This document shows, one piece after another, positions 22,785 to 33,190 of a stretch of DNA of 64,000 nucleotides. The stretch's first letter is position 1, and each line of letters opens with the position of its first letter. The notes beneath the pieces were generated by a model, which was given only the letters and a program-made list of their open reading frames with translations, was not told the DNA's origin and did not search any database. The stretch covers positions 742,001 through 806,000 of the forward strand of contig NZ_CP102931.1 in assembly GCF_024734665.1 (NCBI RefSeq), in the 5' to 3' direction. Both the position numbers and the translations under genes were made by a program. Origin of the DNA: Variovorax paradoxus (GTDB taxonomy: Bacteria; Pseudomonadota; Gammaproteobacteria; Burkholderiales; Burkholderiaceae_C).

Positions 22785-24257
22785 TCACGATGCCGCCGTC
22801 CCCCGGGGTGCTCCTTTTTCGTCAGCCTTTTCGTTGTTCTCCATTTGCCCAGGCATGACGGTGCGAAGCAGCAAGGCCCCGATCAAACCCGCCGCCGCCG
22901 CGAACACGGCGCCGACGAGAAACGCAAGGTTGTAGCCACCGGTGAGGGCCAACGGCATCTGTGCACCTGCCGCTTCCATCGATGCGCTGCGCGCGGCCGC
23001 GGCGCTGGCCAGCACGGCCAGGCCCAGCGCGCCGCCCATCATGAAAGAGGTGTTGACCACGCCCGAGGCCAGGCCCGAATCGGACGGGCTCACCTCGCTC
23101 ATCGCAGCCAGCAGCACCGGGTTGAAGGCCATGCCCGCGCCGAGGCCGAGCAGCATCATTCCGGGCAGCACGTCGGTCACGAAGCTGCCGTTGACCGGCG
23201 CGCGCGCGAACAGCGCCAGCCCGATGGCCGCGAGCCAGAGCCCGACGGCCAGCGGCTTGCGAATGCCGAAGCGCATCACGATCTTTGCGGAGAGGCCGAG
23301 CGAGAACACCGCCATGATCACGTTGGCCGGCAGGAAGGCCAGGCCGATCTGCATGGGCGTGTAGTTCAGCACCAGCTGCATATACAGCGCCGAGATGAAG
23401 AACCACGCGAACATTGCCGCGGCCCACAGCACGCCGACCACGTTGGCGACCGACACGCTGCGCAGCTTGAACAGGCCCAGCGGCATCAGCGGATGCTGCA
23501 CGCGCGACTCGATGCCGATGAAGACAGCCAGCAGCACCACCGCCGCGCCGAGCAGGCTCACCGTTTGCGTGGAGCCCCAGCCGGCTTCGTTGCCGTTGAC
23601 CACGCCGTACACCGCGAGCATCAGCGACAGCGTGACGGTGATTGCGCCGGCCACGTCGAGCTTCTCGCCATGCGCATGGCCGCGCGCGCTGGGCAGCAGC
23701 GCCACGCACAGCGCGTACACAGCCACGCCGATCGGCAGGTTCACCAGAAAAATCCAGTGCCAGCTCAGCGTGCTCGTGAGCAGGCCGCCCAGCAGCACGC
23801 CGATGCTGCCGCCGCCTGCGCACACGAAGCCGTACACGCCCATCGCCTTCGCGCGGTCGGCCGGTTCGGTGAAGAGATTCATGATGAGCGAGAGCGACAC
23901 GGCCGAGACCACCGCGCCGCCAAGGCCCTGCACCGCGCGCGCTGCCACCAGCAGGCCCTGCGAGGTCGAGACCCCGCAGGCCAGCGATGCCAGCGTGAAC
24001 AGCACCAGGCCCGCGAGGAACACGCGGCGGTGGCCGTACAGGTCGCCGAGCCGGCCACCCAGCAGCAGGAAGCCGCCGAAGGTCAGCATGTAGGCGTTCA
24101 CCACCCAGACCAGCGAGGTCTCGGTGAAGCCCAGGTCGGTACGGATCGAGGGCAGCGCCACATTCACGATGGTGGTGTCGAGCACGATCATCAGAACGCC
24201 GAGGCACAGCACCATCAATGCGAGCCAGCGCTTTCGGCTGTCGAGTTGGTTGGTCAT
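22785..24257 (-). CDS. MFS efflux transporter, DHA2 (EmrB/QacA) family
   Basis: A 490-aa protein with about 14 membrane helices. LDTTIVNVALPSIRTDLG in helix 1, GGRLGDLYGHRRVFLAGLVLF (motif A) and LGGAVVSAVSLSLIMNLF are typical of drug:proton antiporters of the DHA2 family. It probably exports toxic organic compounds. It is on the minus strand with VOC/SRPBCC genes and may be controlled by the divergent TetR gene at 25869-26522, as is common for such pumps. Confidence 0.92.
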   Translation of the reverse strand: MTNQLDSRKRWLALMVLCLGVLMIVLDTTIVNVALPSIRTDLGFTETSLVWVVNAYMLTFGGFLLLGGRLGDLYGHRRVFLAGLVLFTLASLACGVSTSQGLLVAARAVQGLGGAVVSAVSLSLIMNLFTEPADRAKAMGVYGFVCAGGGSIGVLLGGLLTSTLSWHWIFLVNLPIGVAVYALCVALLPSARGHAHGEKLDVAGAITVTLSLMLAVYGVVNGNEAGWGSTQTVSLLGAAVVLLAVFIGIESRVQHPLMPLGLFKLRSVSVANVVGVLWAAAMFAWFFISALYMQLVLNYTPMQIGLAFLPANVIMAVFSLGLSAKIVMRFGIRKPLAVGLWLAAIGLALFARAPVNGSFVTDVLPGMMLLGLGAGMAFNPVLLAAMSEVSPSDSGLASGVVNTSFMMGGALGLAVLASAAAARSASMEAAGAQMPLALTGGYNLAFLVGAVFAAAAGLIGALLLRTVMPGQMENNEKADEKGAPRGTAAS

Positions 24258-24294
24258 GGGAAGTGCAATTCCTGTAGAGCGATGGGAGGAAGGG

Positions 24295-24714
24295 TCAGAC
24301 CAGCGGCTTCCCGCCGTTGATCAGCCACGGCGTGCCGAAGCGGTCGGTCACCATGCCGAAGCCTTCGACCCAGAAGGTCTTCTCGAAGGGCATGGAAACC
24401 TTGCCGCCGTTGGCAAAGGCATCGAACACGCGGCGCGCTTCGGCGACGGTATCGAGGGTCAGCGCAACGCCGAAGCCCTTCATGCCTTCGTACGGCTGGC
24501 CGGGCATGGAGTCGGAGGCCATGAGCAGTCCGTCGCCGTAGGCCAAGGAGGCATGCATGATGCGCTTCTTCGCTTCGGGCGGAAACTGCTCGGTGTCGGG
24601 CGCTTCGCCGATGGTCATCATCATCTGCATGGTGCCGCCGAGCGTCTTCTCGTAGAAGCGCATGGCCTCTGCTGCGTTGCCGTCGAACGTGAGGTAGGCG
24701 TGGATGGGGGACAT
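24295..24714 (-). CDS. VOC-family protein (PhnB-like)
   Basis: A 139-aa glyoxalase-fold protein of the PhnB/3-demethylubiquinone-like group: MSPIHAYLTFDGNAAEAMRFYEKTLGG at the start and FGMVTDRFGTPWLI at the end. The fold has paired beta-alpha-beta-beta-beta units. No clear metal triad identifies a reaction. It has a distant paralogue at 25300-25737 with the SRPBCC gene between them. Confidence 0.88.
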   Translation of the reverse strand: MSPIHAYLTFDGNAAEAMRFYEKTLGGTMQMMMTIGEAPDTEQFPPEAKKRIMHASLAYGDGLLMASDSMPGQPYEGMKGFGVALTLDTVAEARRVFDAFANGGKVSMPFEKTFWVEGFGMVTDRFGTPWLINGGKPLV

Positions 24715-24731
24715 GAGGTTTCCTTGTGGGG

Positions 24732-25259
24732 TTACTTTTCGGTGGCCGTCTTGAGATTGGCAAGGCCTGCTTCGAAGTCCTTGCCGATCATCTGGTCCAT
24801 GTTGAAGAAGATGCCCATGAGCTTTGCAACGTAAGGGCTGGGGCCATACATGGCCCAGGTGACCTGCGTTGCGTTGCCCTGGGGCTGCAGCGTGAATTCG
24901 GCCGTGTTGTGGCCTTCGAAGGGCTTGATGAAGTCGAGCTTGATCGCGACCTTCGATGAAGGCGTCGACTCCACGATCTCCATGCTCCCGGCGCCCGCCT
25001 TGTCGTTGCCCTCCCAGGCGTAGGTTGCGCCCTTGCCGCTTGCTGTGCCGCCGAAGGTGCGCTTCATGGCGGGGTCGAGCTTCTCGTAGGGCGACCATGC
25101 GCTCCAGCGGTGGAAGTCGTCGATCAGCGGAAAGATCTTGTCGGCGGGTGCTTCGATGCGCGCGGTGCGTTCGACGCGGAAGGTGTCGGGCCGGGTGGCG
25201 GCGAAGATCAGCAGTGCGGCGATCGCGAGCACGATGACGAGGGCGATTTTCTTGAGCAT
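24732..25259 (-). CDS. SRPBCC-family protein with N-terminal membrane anchor
   Basis: A 175-aa protein with one N-terminal hydrophobic helix (IALVIVLAIAALLIFAAT) followed by an SRPBCC/START-like domain: FRVERTARIEAPADKIFPLIDDFHRWSAWSPYEKLDP and later VTWAMYGPSPYVAKLMGIFFNMDQMIGKDFEAGL. Such polyketide-cyclase-like domains bind hydrophobic ligands. It lies between two VOC genes, a common grouping whose role is not known. Confidence 0.88.
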   Translation of the reverse strand: MLKKIALVIVLAIAALLIFAATRPDTFRVERTARIEAPADKIFPLIDDFHRWSAWSPYEKLDPAMKRTFGGTASGKGATYAWEGNDKAGAGSMEIVESTPSSKVAIKLDFIKPFEGHNTAEFTLQPQGNATQVTWAMYGPSPYVAKLMGIFFNMDQMIGKDFEAGLANLKTATEK

Positions 25260-25299
25260 GTCGGGAGCTTTCTCGGGAGATGGATGGAGCGTGCGGGAA

Positions 25300-25737
25300 T
25301 CAGGTGGGGTGCGCGACGACCAGCAGCCAGCCCACGCCGAAGCGGTCGGTCAGCATGCCGAAGTTCGAGGTGAAGAAGGTAGGCATCAGCGGCTGAATGA
25401 CCTGGCCGCCTTCGGCCAGCGCGTTGAACCACTTGACGACTTCGGTGTCGGTGTCGGCGGTGAGCGCGAGCATGATGCCCTCGAACTTCGCCTGGCCCGA
25501 GCAGCGGCCGTCGGAGGCCATCAGCTCGGTGTCGCCGATGCGGAACACGGCGTGCATCACCTTGTTTGCATCTGGCGTGCCACCGGCGCAACCGGCTTCG
25601 GCATTCTCCGAAGGGGCTCCTGCAGGCGCTTCGCTGTAGCGCATGAGCTGCACGACCTCGGCGCCGAGCGCCTTCTTGTAGAAGCCGAGCGCTTCGTCGC
25701 AGCGGCCTTCGAACGAGAGGTAAGACTGGACTTTCAT
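25300..25737 (-). CDS. VOC-family protein (PhnB-like)
   Basis: A 145-aa protein of the same fold as the 24295-24714 gene: MKVQSYLSFEGRCDEALGFYKKALGAEVVQLMRY and FGMLTDRFGVGWLLV. It contains an insert (SENAEAGCAGGTPDANK) before the central VMHAVFRIGDTELMASDG strand. It is first in the minus-strand run and faces the divergent TetR gene across a 131-bp region with two palindromes, so it is a likely direct target. Confidence 0.88.
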   Translation of the reverse strand: MKVQSYLSFEGRCDEALGFYKKALGAEVVQLMRYSEAPAGAPSENAEAGCAGGTPDANKVMHAVFRIGDTELMASDGRCSGQAKFEGIMLALTADTDTEVVKWFNALAEGGQVIQPLMPTFFTSNFGMLTDRFGVGWLLVVAHPT

Positions 25738-25806
25738 TGCGATTCCTTTGGATTGGAGAGGTGACTCGGAGGCCCCCGGTGTCATGGGCCGCAAACAATC
25801 GGATTA

Positions 25807-25829
25807 CTTTGTGTACACCGTCCACAAAG
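25807..25829. promoter_or_regulatory. Inverted repeat in the voc/tetR divergent region
   Basis: CTTTGTG and CACAAAG form a perfect 7-bp inverted repeat around a 9-bp spacer that contains GTGTACAC-like bases. TetR-family operators are often of this size. A second palindrome lies 14 bp further toward tetR. Confidence 0.4.
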
Positions 25830-25843
25830 AATAACAGGGATAA

Positions 25844-25856
25844 TGGACAGTGTCCA
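25844..25856. promoter_or_regulatory. Candidate TetR operator
   Basis: TGGACA-G-TGTCCA is a perfect 13-bp palindrome 13 bp upstream of the tetR start codon. The half-site GTCCACA also occurs in the neighbouring repeat at 25820-25826. The position would allow autorepression. Confidence 0.5.
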
Positions 25857-25868
25857 CATGGAATTGCA

Positions 25869-26522
25869 ATGAAGCTCAACAACGTCCCCGACACCCTGCC
25901 GCCCGCCCGCAGCACTTATCGCCACGGCGACCTGCGCCGGGCGCTGCTGGACGCGGGCATTGAACTGGCGCGCGACGGCGGCCCCGGCGCGGTGGTGCTG
26001 CGCGAGGCCACGCGACGCGCGGGCGTGGTGCCCAATGCGGCGTACCGGCACTTCGGCAGCCGGCAGGAGCTTTTGTTGGCGGTGCGCGAGGCGGCCCTGG
26101 CCGCGGCGGCGACCGCGATGGAAAAAGAGCTGGCGGTCCTGCCCTGCGACCAGCCACCCGCAGACTTCGCGCGGGCGCAAGTGCGCGCCGTCGGCACCGC
26201 CTATCTACGCTTCGCGCAGGCCGAGCCCGGCTTGTTCCGAACGGCCTTCGTGATCTCCGACGAGGGCAGCGGCGAACTCGGCCCGGGCAAGGCGGGCGCC
26301 AGCGGGCTGGACCCGTTCCAGCTGCTGGGCAAGGCCATCGACCGGCTGGTGGACGCGGGCGTGCTCGACCCGGCGCGGCGCCCGAATGCCGAATATCTCG
26401 CGTGGAGCGCAGTGCACGGGCTGGCGCTGCTCATCATCGACGGGCCGCTGCGCGAGCTGCCGGCCGAGGCTGCGCACAGCCTAGGTCAGCAGCTGATCGA
26501 CATGGTCGAGCGAGGTCTCTGA
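25869..26522 (+). CDS. TetR-family transcription regulator
   Basis: A 217-aa regulator with the N-terminal TetR DNA-binding domain (YRHGDLRRALLDAGIELARDGGPGAVVLREATRRAGVVPNAAYRHFGSRQELLLAV) and a C-terminal ligand domain of the WHG type (YLAWSAVHGLALLIIDGPL). It is divergent from the voc-SRPBCC-voc-MFS-DUF1428 run and close to two palindromes, so it probably represses that run and itself. It converges with the MarR gene of the hydroxycinnamate operon. Confidence 0.92.
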   Translation: MKLNNVPDTLPPARSTYRHGDLRRALLDAGIELARDGGPGAVVLREATRRAGVVPNAAYRHFGSRQELLLAVREAALAAAATAMEKELAVLPCDQPPADFARAQVRAVGTAYLRFAQAEPGLFRTAFVISDEGSGELGPGKAGASGLDPFQLLGKAIDRLVDAGVLDPARRPNAEYLAWSAVHGLALLIIDGPLRELPAEAAHSLGQQLIDMVERGL

Positions 26523-26537
26523 GGCCCCTTCAAAACG

Positions 26538-27029
26538 CTAGAAATAGATTTTTTGCAGCAGCCGGATCAGCGTCTCGCGCTCCCGCGCAGTCAGCTTGGC
26601 ACTGGCATCGGCTTCGAGCTGGATCACGGTCTGCTCGGCCTCACGGACCAGCGTTTCACCAGCCGCCGTGAGATGCAGCCCGACGGCACGGCCATCGTGC
26701 GGGTGGGGGCGGCGTTCGATCAGGCCCCGGCTGTCCAGCGTGGCCACCAGGCTCACGAGGTTCGGCGGCAGGATGTCCAGCGCGTTGCACAGCTGCCGTG
26801 AGGTGGCCCCCGGGTTGTGCGCCAGCAGCGACAGCACTGAAAAGTCGATCTGCTTCAGCCCGTAGGGCGCCATGCGCTCCGCGAAGAAGGCGCTGACGAT
26901 CAACCACGCTCGGCGCGCGTTGTAGCCGACCAGGGTTTCGAGCATGCGTGCGTCGAGCCGGTCCTGCTTGCCTTGCGGCACTGCGGCCTGCTCGCCTCTC
27001 GCGGGGGCGGGTTTCGGGGAGGGTGGCAT
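26538..27029 (-). CDS. MarR-family regulator of the hydroxycinnamate operon
   Basis: A 163-aa MarR-type protein. The DNA-binding segment is ATSRQLCNALDILPPNLVSLVATLDSRGLIERRPHPHDGRAVGLHLTAAGETL, including the D-x-R wing motif. It is the last gene of a ten-gene minus-strand operon with feruloyl-CoA synthase. MarR regulators that sense hydroxycinnamoyl-CoA (CouR, FerR, PhdR types) are the known controllers of such genes, so that role is likely. The start at 27029 was chosen over an earlier one that would reach the upstream gene. Confidence 0.88.
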   Translation of the reverse strand: MPPSPKPAPARGEQAAVPQGKQDRLDARMLETLVGYNARRAWLIVSAFFAERMAPYGLKQIDFSVLSLLAHNPGATSRQLCNALDILPPNLVSLVATLDSRGLIERRPHPHDGRAVGLHLTAAGETLVREAEQTVIQLEADASAKLTARERETLIRLLQKIYF

Positions 27030-27075
27030 GGTCCGAGCGTAACCGCGAGTGGAGGCATGCGAGCGCTTCGAGTGG

Positions 27076-28833
27076 CTAGTTGGCGACACCCGGGGGCGTC
27101 GCGGCATGATGGCTCAGGGCCACCGTCTCGCAAGCCCGCTTGACGATGCCCAGCCGCATTTCGAACTCGGGCAGCACCCAGCGGCGAAAGGCGGCCGCCG
27201 CCCGGGCCTTGTCAGCGTCTTGAGGCGCCACTGCCTCGATGCGTGCCCAGGCCCACGCCATCAGCGTGAGCATCGTCACGCGCAGGTAGTCGTCGGCCAC
27301 CTCGTAGGGCAGCACCGGGTTGGCATGCGCCGCCATCGCGACGGTGGTGCCCAGGTAGCGCAGCTGCGCCAGCCGGCGCTGCACGTCGGCATCGGCTTCG
27401 CGCGAGGCGTCGAGCGTGTCGCGCAGCTCGAGCAGCACGGCCGACATGCCCACGCCGCCATCGGGCAGCACCTTGCGCACCAGCAGGTCGATGGCCTGGA
27501 TCTCGTTGGTGCCCTCGTAGATCATGGTCACGCGCGCGTCGCGCACGATCTGCTCGATGCCCCATTCGCGCACGTAGCCGTGGCCGCCGAACACCTGCAG
27601 GCATTCGCTCGCGCCATGAAAGGCCTGGTGCGTGCACGCGGCCTTGAGCACCGGCGTGACGAACGAACACCAGCGCTGCGCGCGCTCGCGCGCCTTGGGG
27701 TCGGCGTCGTGCGCGGCGACGTCGAGCATCAGCGCGCTGCGGTAGGCGAGGGTGCGCGCGCCGTCGATCCACGCGCGCTGCGTGTCGAGAATGCGGCGCA
27801 CGGCCGGGTGTTCGGCGATCAGGTCGGCCGGCTCGCTGCCGCGGCTGGCGGGCACGGCGCCGGGGGCGCGCATCTGGCGGCGCTCGGCGGCATAGGCGTC
27901 GGCCTTCTGCCAGGCGGCGTCGAGCAGGCCGATGCCTTGCAGCGCCACGTGCAGGCGCGCCGAATTCATCATCACGAACATCGCGGCCAGTCCGCGGCCG
28001 GGCTCGCCGACCAGCCAGCCGGTGGCATCGTCGAAGCGCATCGTGCAGGTGGGGCTGCCGTGCAGGCCCATCTTTTCCTCGATGCGCTCGCAGTGCACCG
28101 CGTTGCGTGTGCCGTCGGGCAGCAGCTTGGGCACGAGCACCAGCGACAGGCCCTTGGGACCAGCCGGCGAATCGGGCAGGCGGCACAGCACGAGGTGCAC
28201 GATGTTCGGCGTCAGGTCATGTTCGCCGCCGGAAATGAAGATCTTGCCGCCGCTCACCCGCAAGCTGCCGTCGGCCTGCCCCATCTGCGGTGTGGCGCGC
28301 GTGCGCACCTGCCCCAGGTCGCTGCCCGCATGGGCTTCGGTGAGGCACATGGTGGCAAGCCACTCGCCGGTCGCGATCTTCGACAGGTAGCGCTGCTTCA
28401 GCTCCTCGCTGCCATGGTGCTTGAGGCAGGCATACGCGCCGTGCAGCAGGCCGGGCGCCATCGTGAGGCCATGGTTGGCTGCGGCCAGCCATTCGTAGAG
28501 CACCGTTTCGAGCACTGCGGGCAGGCCCTGGCCGCCGTCTTCCGTCGCGGCCGACAGCGCGGGCCAGCCACCGTCGACGAAGGCCTGGTACGCCTCGCGA
28601 AAGCCCGGTGGCGAGACGACTGCGCCATCGGCAAAGCGGCAGCCGATTTCGTCGCCGCCACGGTTGATGGGCGCCACCACCTCGCCGACGAAGCGGCCTG
28701 CCTCTTCGAGCACTTGCGATTGCAGGGCCTCGTCGACTTCGGCAAAAGGCGCGAGCGCAGCCAGGCGCGCGGGCGCGTCGAGCACGGCATTGAGCAGGAA
28801 GCTGACGTCTTCGGGGCGGGGCTGGTAATCCAT
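27076..28833 (-). CDS. Acyl-CoA dehydrogenase (long, DmdC-like type)
   Basis: A 585-aa FAD enzyme of the acyl-CoA dehydrogenase family with the extra C-terminal domain. CLTEAHAGSDLGQVRTRA is the flavin/substrate motif and FGGHGYVREWGIEQIVRDARVTMIYEGTNEIQAIDLL the C-terminal signature. In hydroxycinnamate clusters such enzymes oxidise phenylpropanoyl-CoA (dihydro) forms to the cinnamoyl-CoA level, feeding the hydratase. That role is inferred from the neighbouring genes. Confidence 0.9.
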   Translation of the reverse strand: MDYQPRPEDVSFLLNAVLDAPARLAALAPFAEVDEALQSQVLEEAGRFVGEVVAPINRGGDEIGCRFADGAVVSPPGFREAYQAFVDGGWPALSAATEDGGQGLPAVLETVLYEWLAAANHGLTMAPGLLHGAYACLKHHGSEELKQRYLSKIATGEWLATMCLTEAHAGSDLGQVRTRATPQMGQADGSLRVSGGKIFISGGEHDLTPNIVHLVLCRLPDSPAGPKGLSLVLVPKLLPDGTRNAVHCERIEEKMGLHGSPTCTMRFDDATGWLVGEPGRGLAAMFVMMNSARLHVALQGIGLLDAAWQKADAYAAERRQMRAPGAVPASRGSEPADLIAEHPAVRRILDTQRAWIDGARTLAYRSALMLDVAAHDADPKARERAQRWCSFVTPVLKAACTHQAFHGASECLQVFGGHGYVREWGIEQIVRDARVTMIYEGTNEIQAIDLLVRKVLPDGGVGMSAVLLELRDTLDASREADADVQRRLAQLRYLGTTVAMAAHANPVLPYEVADDYLRVTMLTLMAWAWARIEAVAPQDADKARAAAAFRRWVLPEFEMRLGIVKRACETVALSHHAATPPGVAN

Positions 28834-28854
28834 CGGAGGTTCGGTAACTCGGTA

Positions 28855-30600
28855 TCAGGGCGTCGGGAGCTTGCAGGCGAAGCTGCTCGCGCGTTCGGTG
28901 TCGCCGCCGGTGTAGGTTGCGACTTGCGGGTAGGGGCACAGCGGCCGCGTGCGTTGCGCCGACCAGTTGGCCGGCACCTCGGCGTTGGGCATCGGCGTGC
29001 CCGCGCCGCGCGCGGAAGCGGTGACCGATGCGGGCGCCTTGCCCTGCTCGACCCAGTCGACCAACGCGCTCAGCATGTCGAACTGGTCGGTGGCCGGGCC
29101 GCCCGCGCAGTGGTTCATGCCGGGCACCGGGAAGTAGCGTGCGAACGACGAGGCATCGCCGCCATTCGCGGCCTGCACACGGTCGTACCAGGCCTGCGTG
29201 TCGTCGGACGAGAACACCGGGTCGCTGGTGCCGTGATAGACGATCATCCGGCCTCCGCGGTCGCGCAACGCGCCCAGGTTGGCCGCGTCGGGCGGCGTCA
29301 TGAACGACAGGGCCGATTCGCGGAACACGCCATCGGTGGCCGCGATGCGCGGTGCGTCGCGGTCCATGTCGAAGCCCAGCGCAAAGGGCAGGCCCTGCGG
29401 CCGGTCGGCCAGTGGCGGCGTGCTGAAGATGAAGCCCACGGCACCCGCGTCGCGCGTCGGCGGGCTCGCGAACTTCCACTCACGCCAGTTGGCGCCGCTG
29501 ACGCCCGCGTCGAACGGGAAGCTGCTGTAGATCGGCTGGCCCGCGTTGTTGCGCGCGCCCTTGAACACGTCGGCGAGCGCCTTCTTCTGCGGCGCGCTGA
29601 GGCACATGCCGTCACGCGTACCCGCCGCGCAGGTGGGCACCGCCGTCTGGATGTCGAAGCGCGTCTTGCAGGCATTGACGTTCGACACGATGCCGTCGGC
29701 CAGGCCGTCGAGCGCGTCGCAGCGCTGCAGCACCTTGTCGGCCACCAGCTTCAGCTCGGCTGGCGTGAACGCGCTCTGCAGGTCCGGTTGGCCGACGGGT
29801 GTCTTCGCGCTGGCCACCGCCGCGTACTGCTGCGCGCCGTAGAGCTGCGCGACTGCCGCCTTCGGCAGGTTGAAACCGGGGTCGCCCGCGAGGATGCCGT
29901 CGTACTGGTCGGCCGAGCGCACGGCGGCCACCATTGCATGCCGCCCGCCGTTGGAGCAGCCACCGAAGTAAGAGCGGTCGGGCCCGCGGCCGTAGGCCTT
30001 GGCGATCAGGTTCTTGGCCATCGGCGTGAGCTGCGCGACGGCGTTGTAGCCGTAGTCGAGCCGCGCCTGCGGGTCAAGCCCGAAGCGCGGGCCCATCGAG
30101 CCCGCATGGCCGGCGTCGGAGCTGATGACGGCAAAGCCCATCTGCAGCGCGCTGCTGCGCGGCCCGCCACCGCCGATGCCGCCGAGCGCAGGCACCACGA
30201 CGCCGTCGAGCCCGCCGTTGGCCTGGTAGAAGAAGCGGCCGTTCCATGCAACAGGCAGCCGCATCTCGAAGCCGATGGCATAGCGCTGGTTGTCGACGGG
30301 GCTCGTGCGTTCGTTCATGCGGCCCTGCACGAGGCAGTGCGCGGGCGCGCTCATGGCCACGCCGCCGACCGTGACGCTGCCGGCCGGTACGTCGGTGACC
30401 GAGGTGTAGACCGTGCCCGGCAGAGCGGCGCGGGCGGCAAGGTCGGTGCAGGCCTGGAGCGTGCCGGGCCGCGCGGCGGCCAGCGGCGCATGCGGTGCCG
30501 TATTCGGTGCCGCGGGCCGGCCCGCGCAGGCCGCGAGCAAGGCGGCAACGCCGAGCGCGGTTGCGCACAGGCCGAGGTGGATGTGGCTCTGTCGGGTCAT
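28855..30600 (-). CDS. Tannase/feruloyl esterase-family lipoprotein
   Basis: A 581-aa secreted hydrolase. The N-terminus ends in a lipobox (GVAALLAACAG), so it is probably attached to the outer membrane. The family's CS-D-HC motif is present: GGCSNGGRHAM carries the nucleophile serine beside a cysteine, and PGMNHCAGG has the catalytic histidine beside its partner cysteine; an aspartate lies near DPVFSSDDTQ. It should split hydroxycinnamate or gallate esters, giving free ferulate or coumarate for the adjacent importer and CoA ligase. The ATG at 30600 follows AGGAG. Confidence 0.9.
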   Translation of the reverse strand: MTRQSHIHLGLCATALGVAALLAACAGRPAAPNTAPHAPLAAARPGTLQACTDLAARAALPGTVYTSVTDVPAGSVTVGGVAMSAPAHCLVQGRMNERTSPVDNQRYAIGFEMRLPVAWNGRFFYQANGGLDGVVVPALGGIGGGGPRSSALQMGFAVISSDAGHAGSMGPRFGLDPQARLDYGYNAVAQLTPMAKNLIAKAYGRGPDRSYFGGCSNGGRHAMVAAVRSADQYDGILAGDPGFNLPKAAVAQLYGAQQYAAVASAKTPVGQPDLQSAFTPAELKLVADKVLQRCDALDGLADGIVSNVNACKTRFDIQTAVPTCAAGTRDGMCLSAPQKKALADVFKGARNNAGQPIYSSFPFDAGVSGANWREWKFASPPTRDAGAVGFIFSTPPLADRPQGLPFALGFDMDRDAPRIAATDGVFRESALSFMTPPDAANLGALRDRGGRMIVYHGTSDPVFSSDDTQAWYDRVQAANGGDASSFARYFPVPGMNHCAGGPATDQFDMLSALVDWVEQGKAPASVTASARGAGTPMPNAEVPANWSAQRTRPLCPYPQVATYTGGDTERASSFACKLPTP

Positions 30601-30641
30601 CAAGTTGTCTCCTTGCCGCGCATGCCGCGGCGTTCTTCTCG

Positions 30642-31376
30642 TCAGGCGGCTTTTCTTGCCGCGCCCAGGTAGGTGTCGATCACGCGCGAATCGACCGCGA
30701 GTTCTTGCGCCTTGCCTTCCAGGCTCACGCTGCCCATTTCGAGCACGTAGCCGTGGTCCGCCACTTCAAGCGCGGCGCGTGCGTTCTGCTCCACCAGCAG
30801 GATCGTCACGCCCGTGGCGCGCAGCGCATCGACCGTGCGGAAGATCTCCTGCACCACCAGCGGCGCCAGGCCCAGGCTGGGCTCGTCGAGCATCAGCAGC
30901 GTGGGGCGCGACATCAGCGCGCGGCCCACTGCCAGCATCTGCCGCTCGCCGCCCGACAGCGTGCCAGCCAGCTGAGCGCGGCGCTCCTTCAGGCGCGGGA
31001 ACAGCGTGTAGACCTCGTCGATGCGGTCGCGCCACTGCCTGTTGCGCAGCCGCACCTGGCGGAACGCGCCGAGCACGAGGTTGTCTTCCACCGGCATGGT
31101 GCCGAACAGCTCGCGCTTCTCGGGCACCAGCGCGATGCCGAGCATCACGCGTTCCTCGAGCGACAGCGCCGAGATCGGCTGGCCCTTGAACTCGATGACG
31201 CCCTTGGCGGGCAGCACGCCCATCAGTGCATTGAGAAGCGTGGACTTGCCGGCCCCGTTCGGGCCGATCACGGTGACGACGCTGCCCTGGTCGGCCTGCA
31301 GGTCGATGCCGTGCAGCACTTCGGCGCGGCCGTAGCCGGCGTGCAGGTCGCGGATGCGGAGCAAGGGTGTCGTCAT
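30642..31376 (-). CDS. livF: LivF-type ABC ATPase
   Basis: A 244-aa ABC ATPase of the branched-chain amino-acid type. Walker A GPNGAGKS, signature LSGGERQ, Walker B TLLMLDEPS and the H-loop region are intact. The start MTTPLLRIRDLHAGYGRAEVLHGIDL is typical of LivF. It overlaps or abuts the LivM-LivG fusion gene and forms with it, LivH and LivK a full importer. Given the operon, the substrate is probably a hydroxycinnamate rather than an amino acid. Confidence 0.93.
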   Translation of the reverse strand: MTTPLLRIRDLHAGYGRAEVLHGIDLQADQGSVVTVIGPNGAGKSTLLNALMGVLPAKGVIEFKGQPISALSLEERVMLGIALVPEKRELFGTMPVEDNLVLGAFRQVRLRNRQWRDRIDEVYTLFPRLKERRAQLAGTLSGGERQMLAVGRALMSRPTLLMLDEPSLGLAPLVVQEIFRTVDALRATGVTILLVEQNARAALEVADHGYVLEMGSVSLEGKAQELAVDSRVIDTYLGAARKAA

Positions 31377-31377
31377 G

Positions 31378-33189
<1,812 letters not shown>

Positions 33190-33190
33190 C

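Noticed and set aside
27049..30672. A 1207-codon open frame on the plus strand
   Set aside because: It is antisense to the acyl-CoA dehydrogenase and esterase genes, which have clear family motifs. Its composition (Arg, His, Ala, Gln) is that of a mirror frame in GC-rich DNA.
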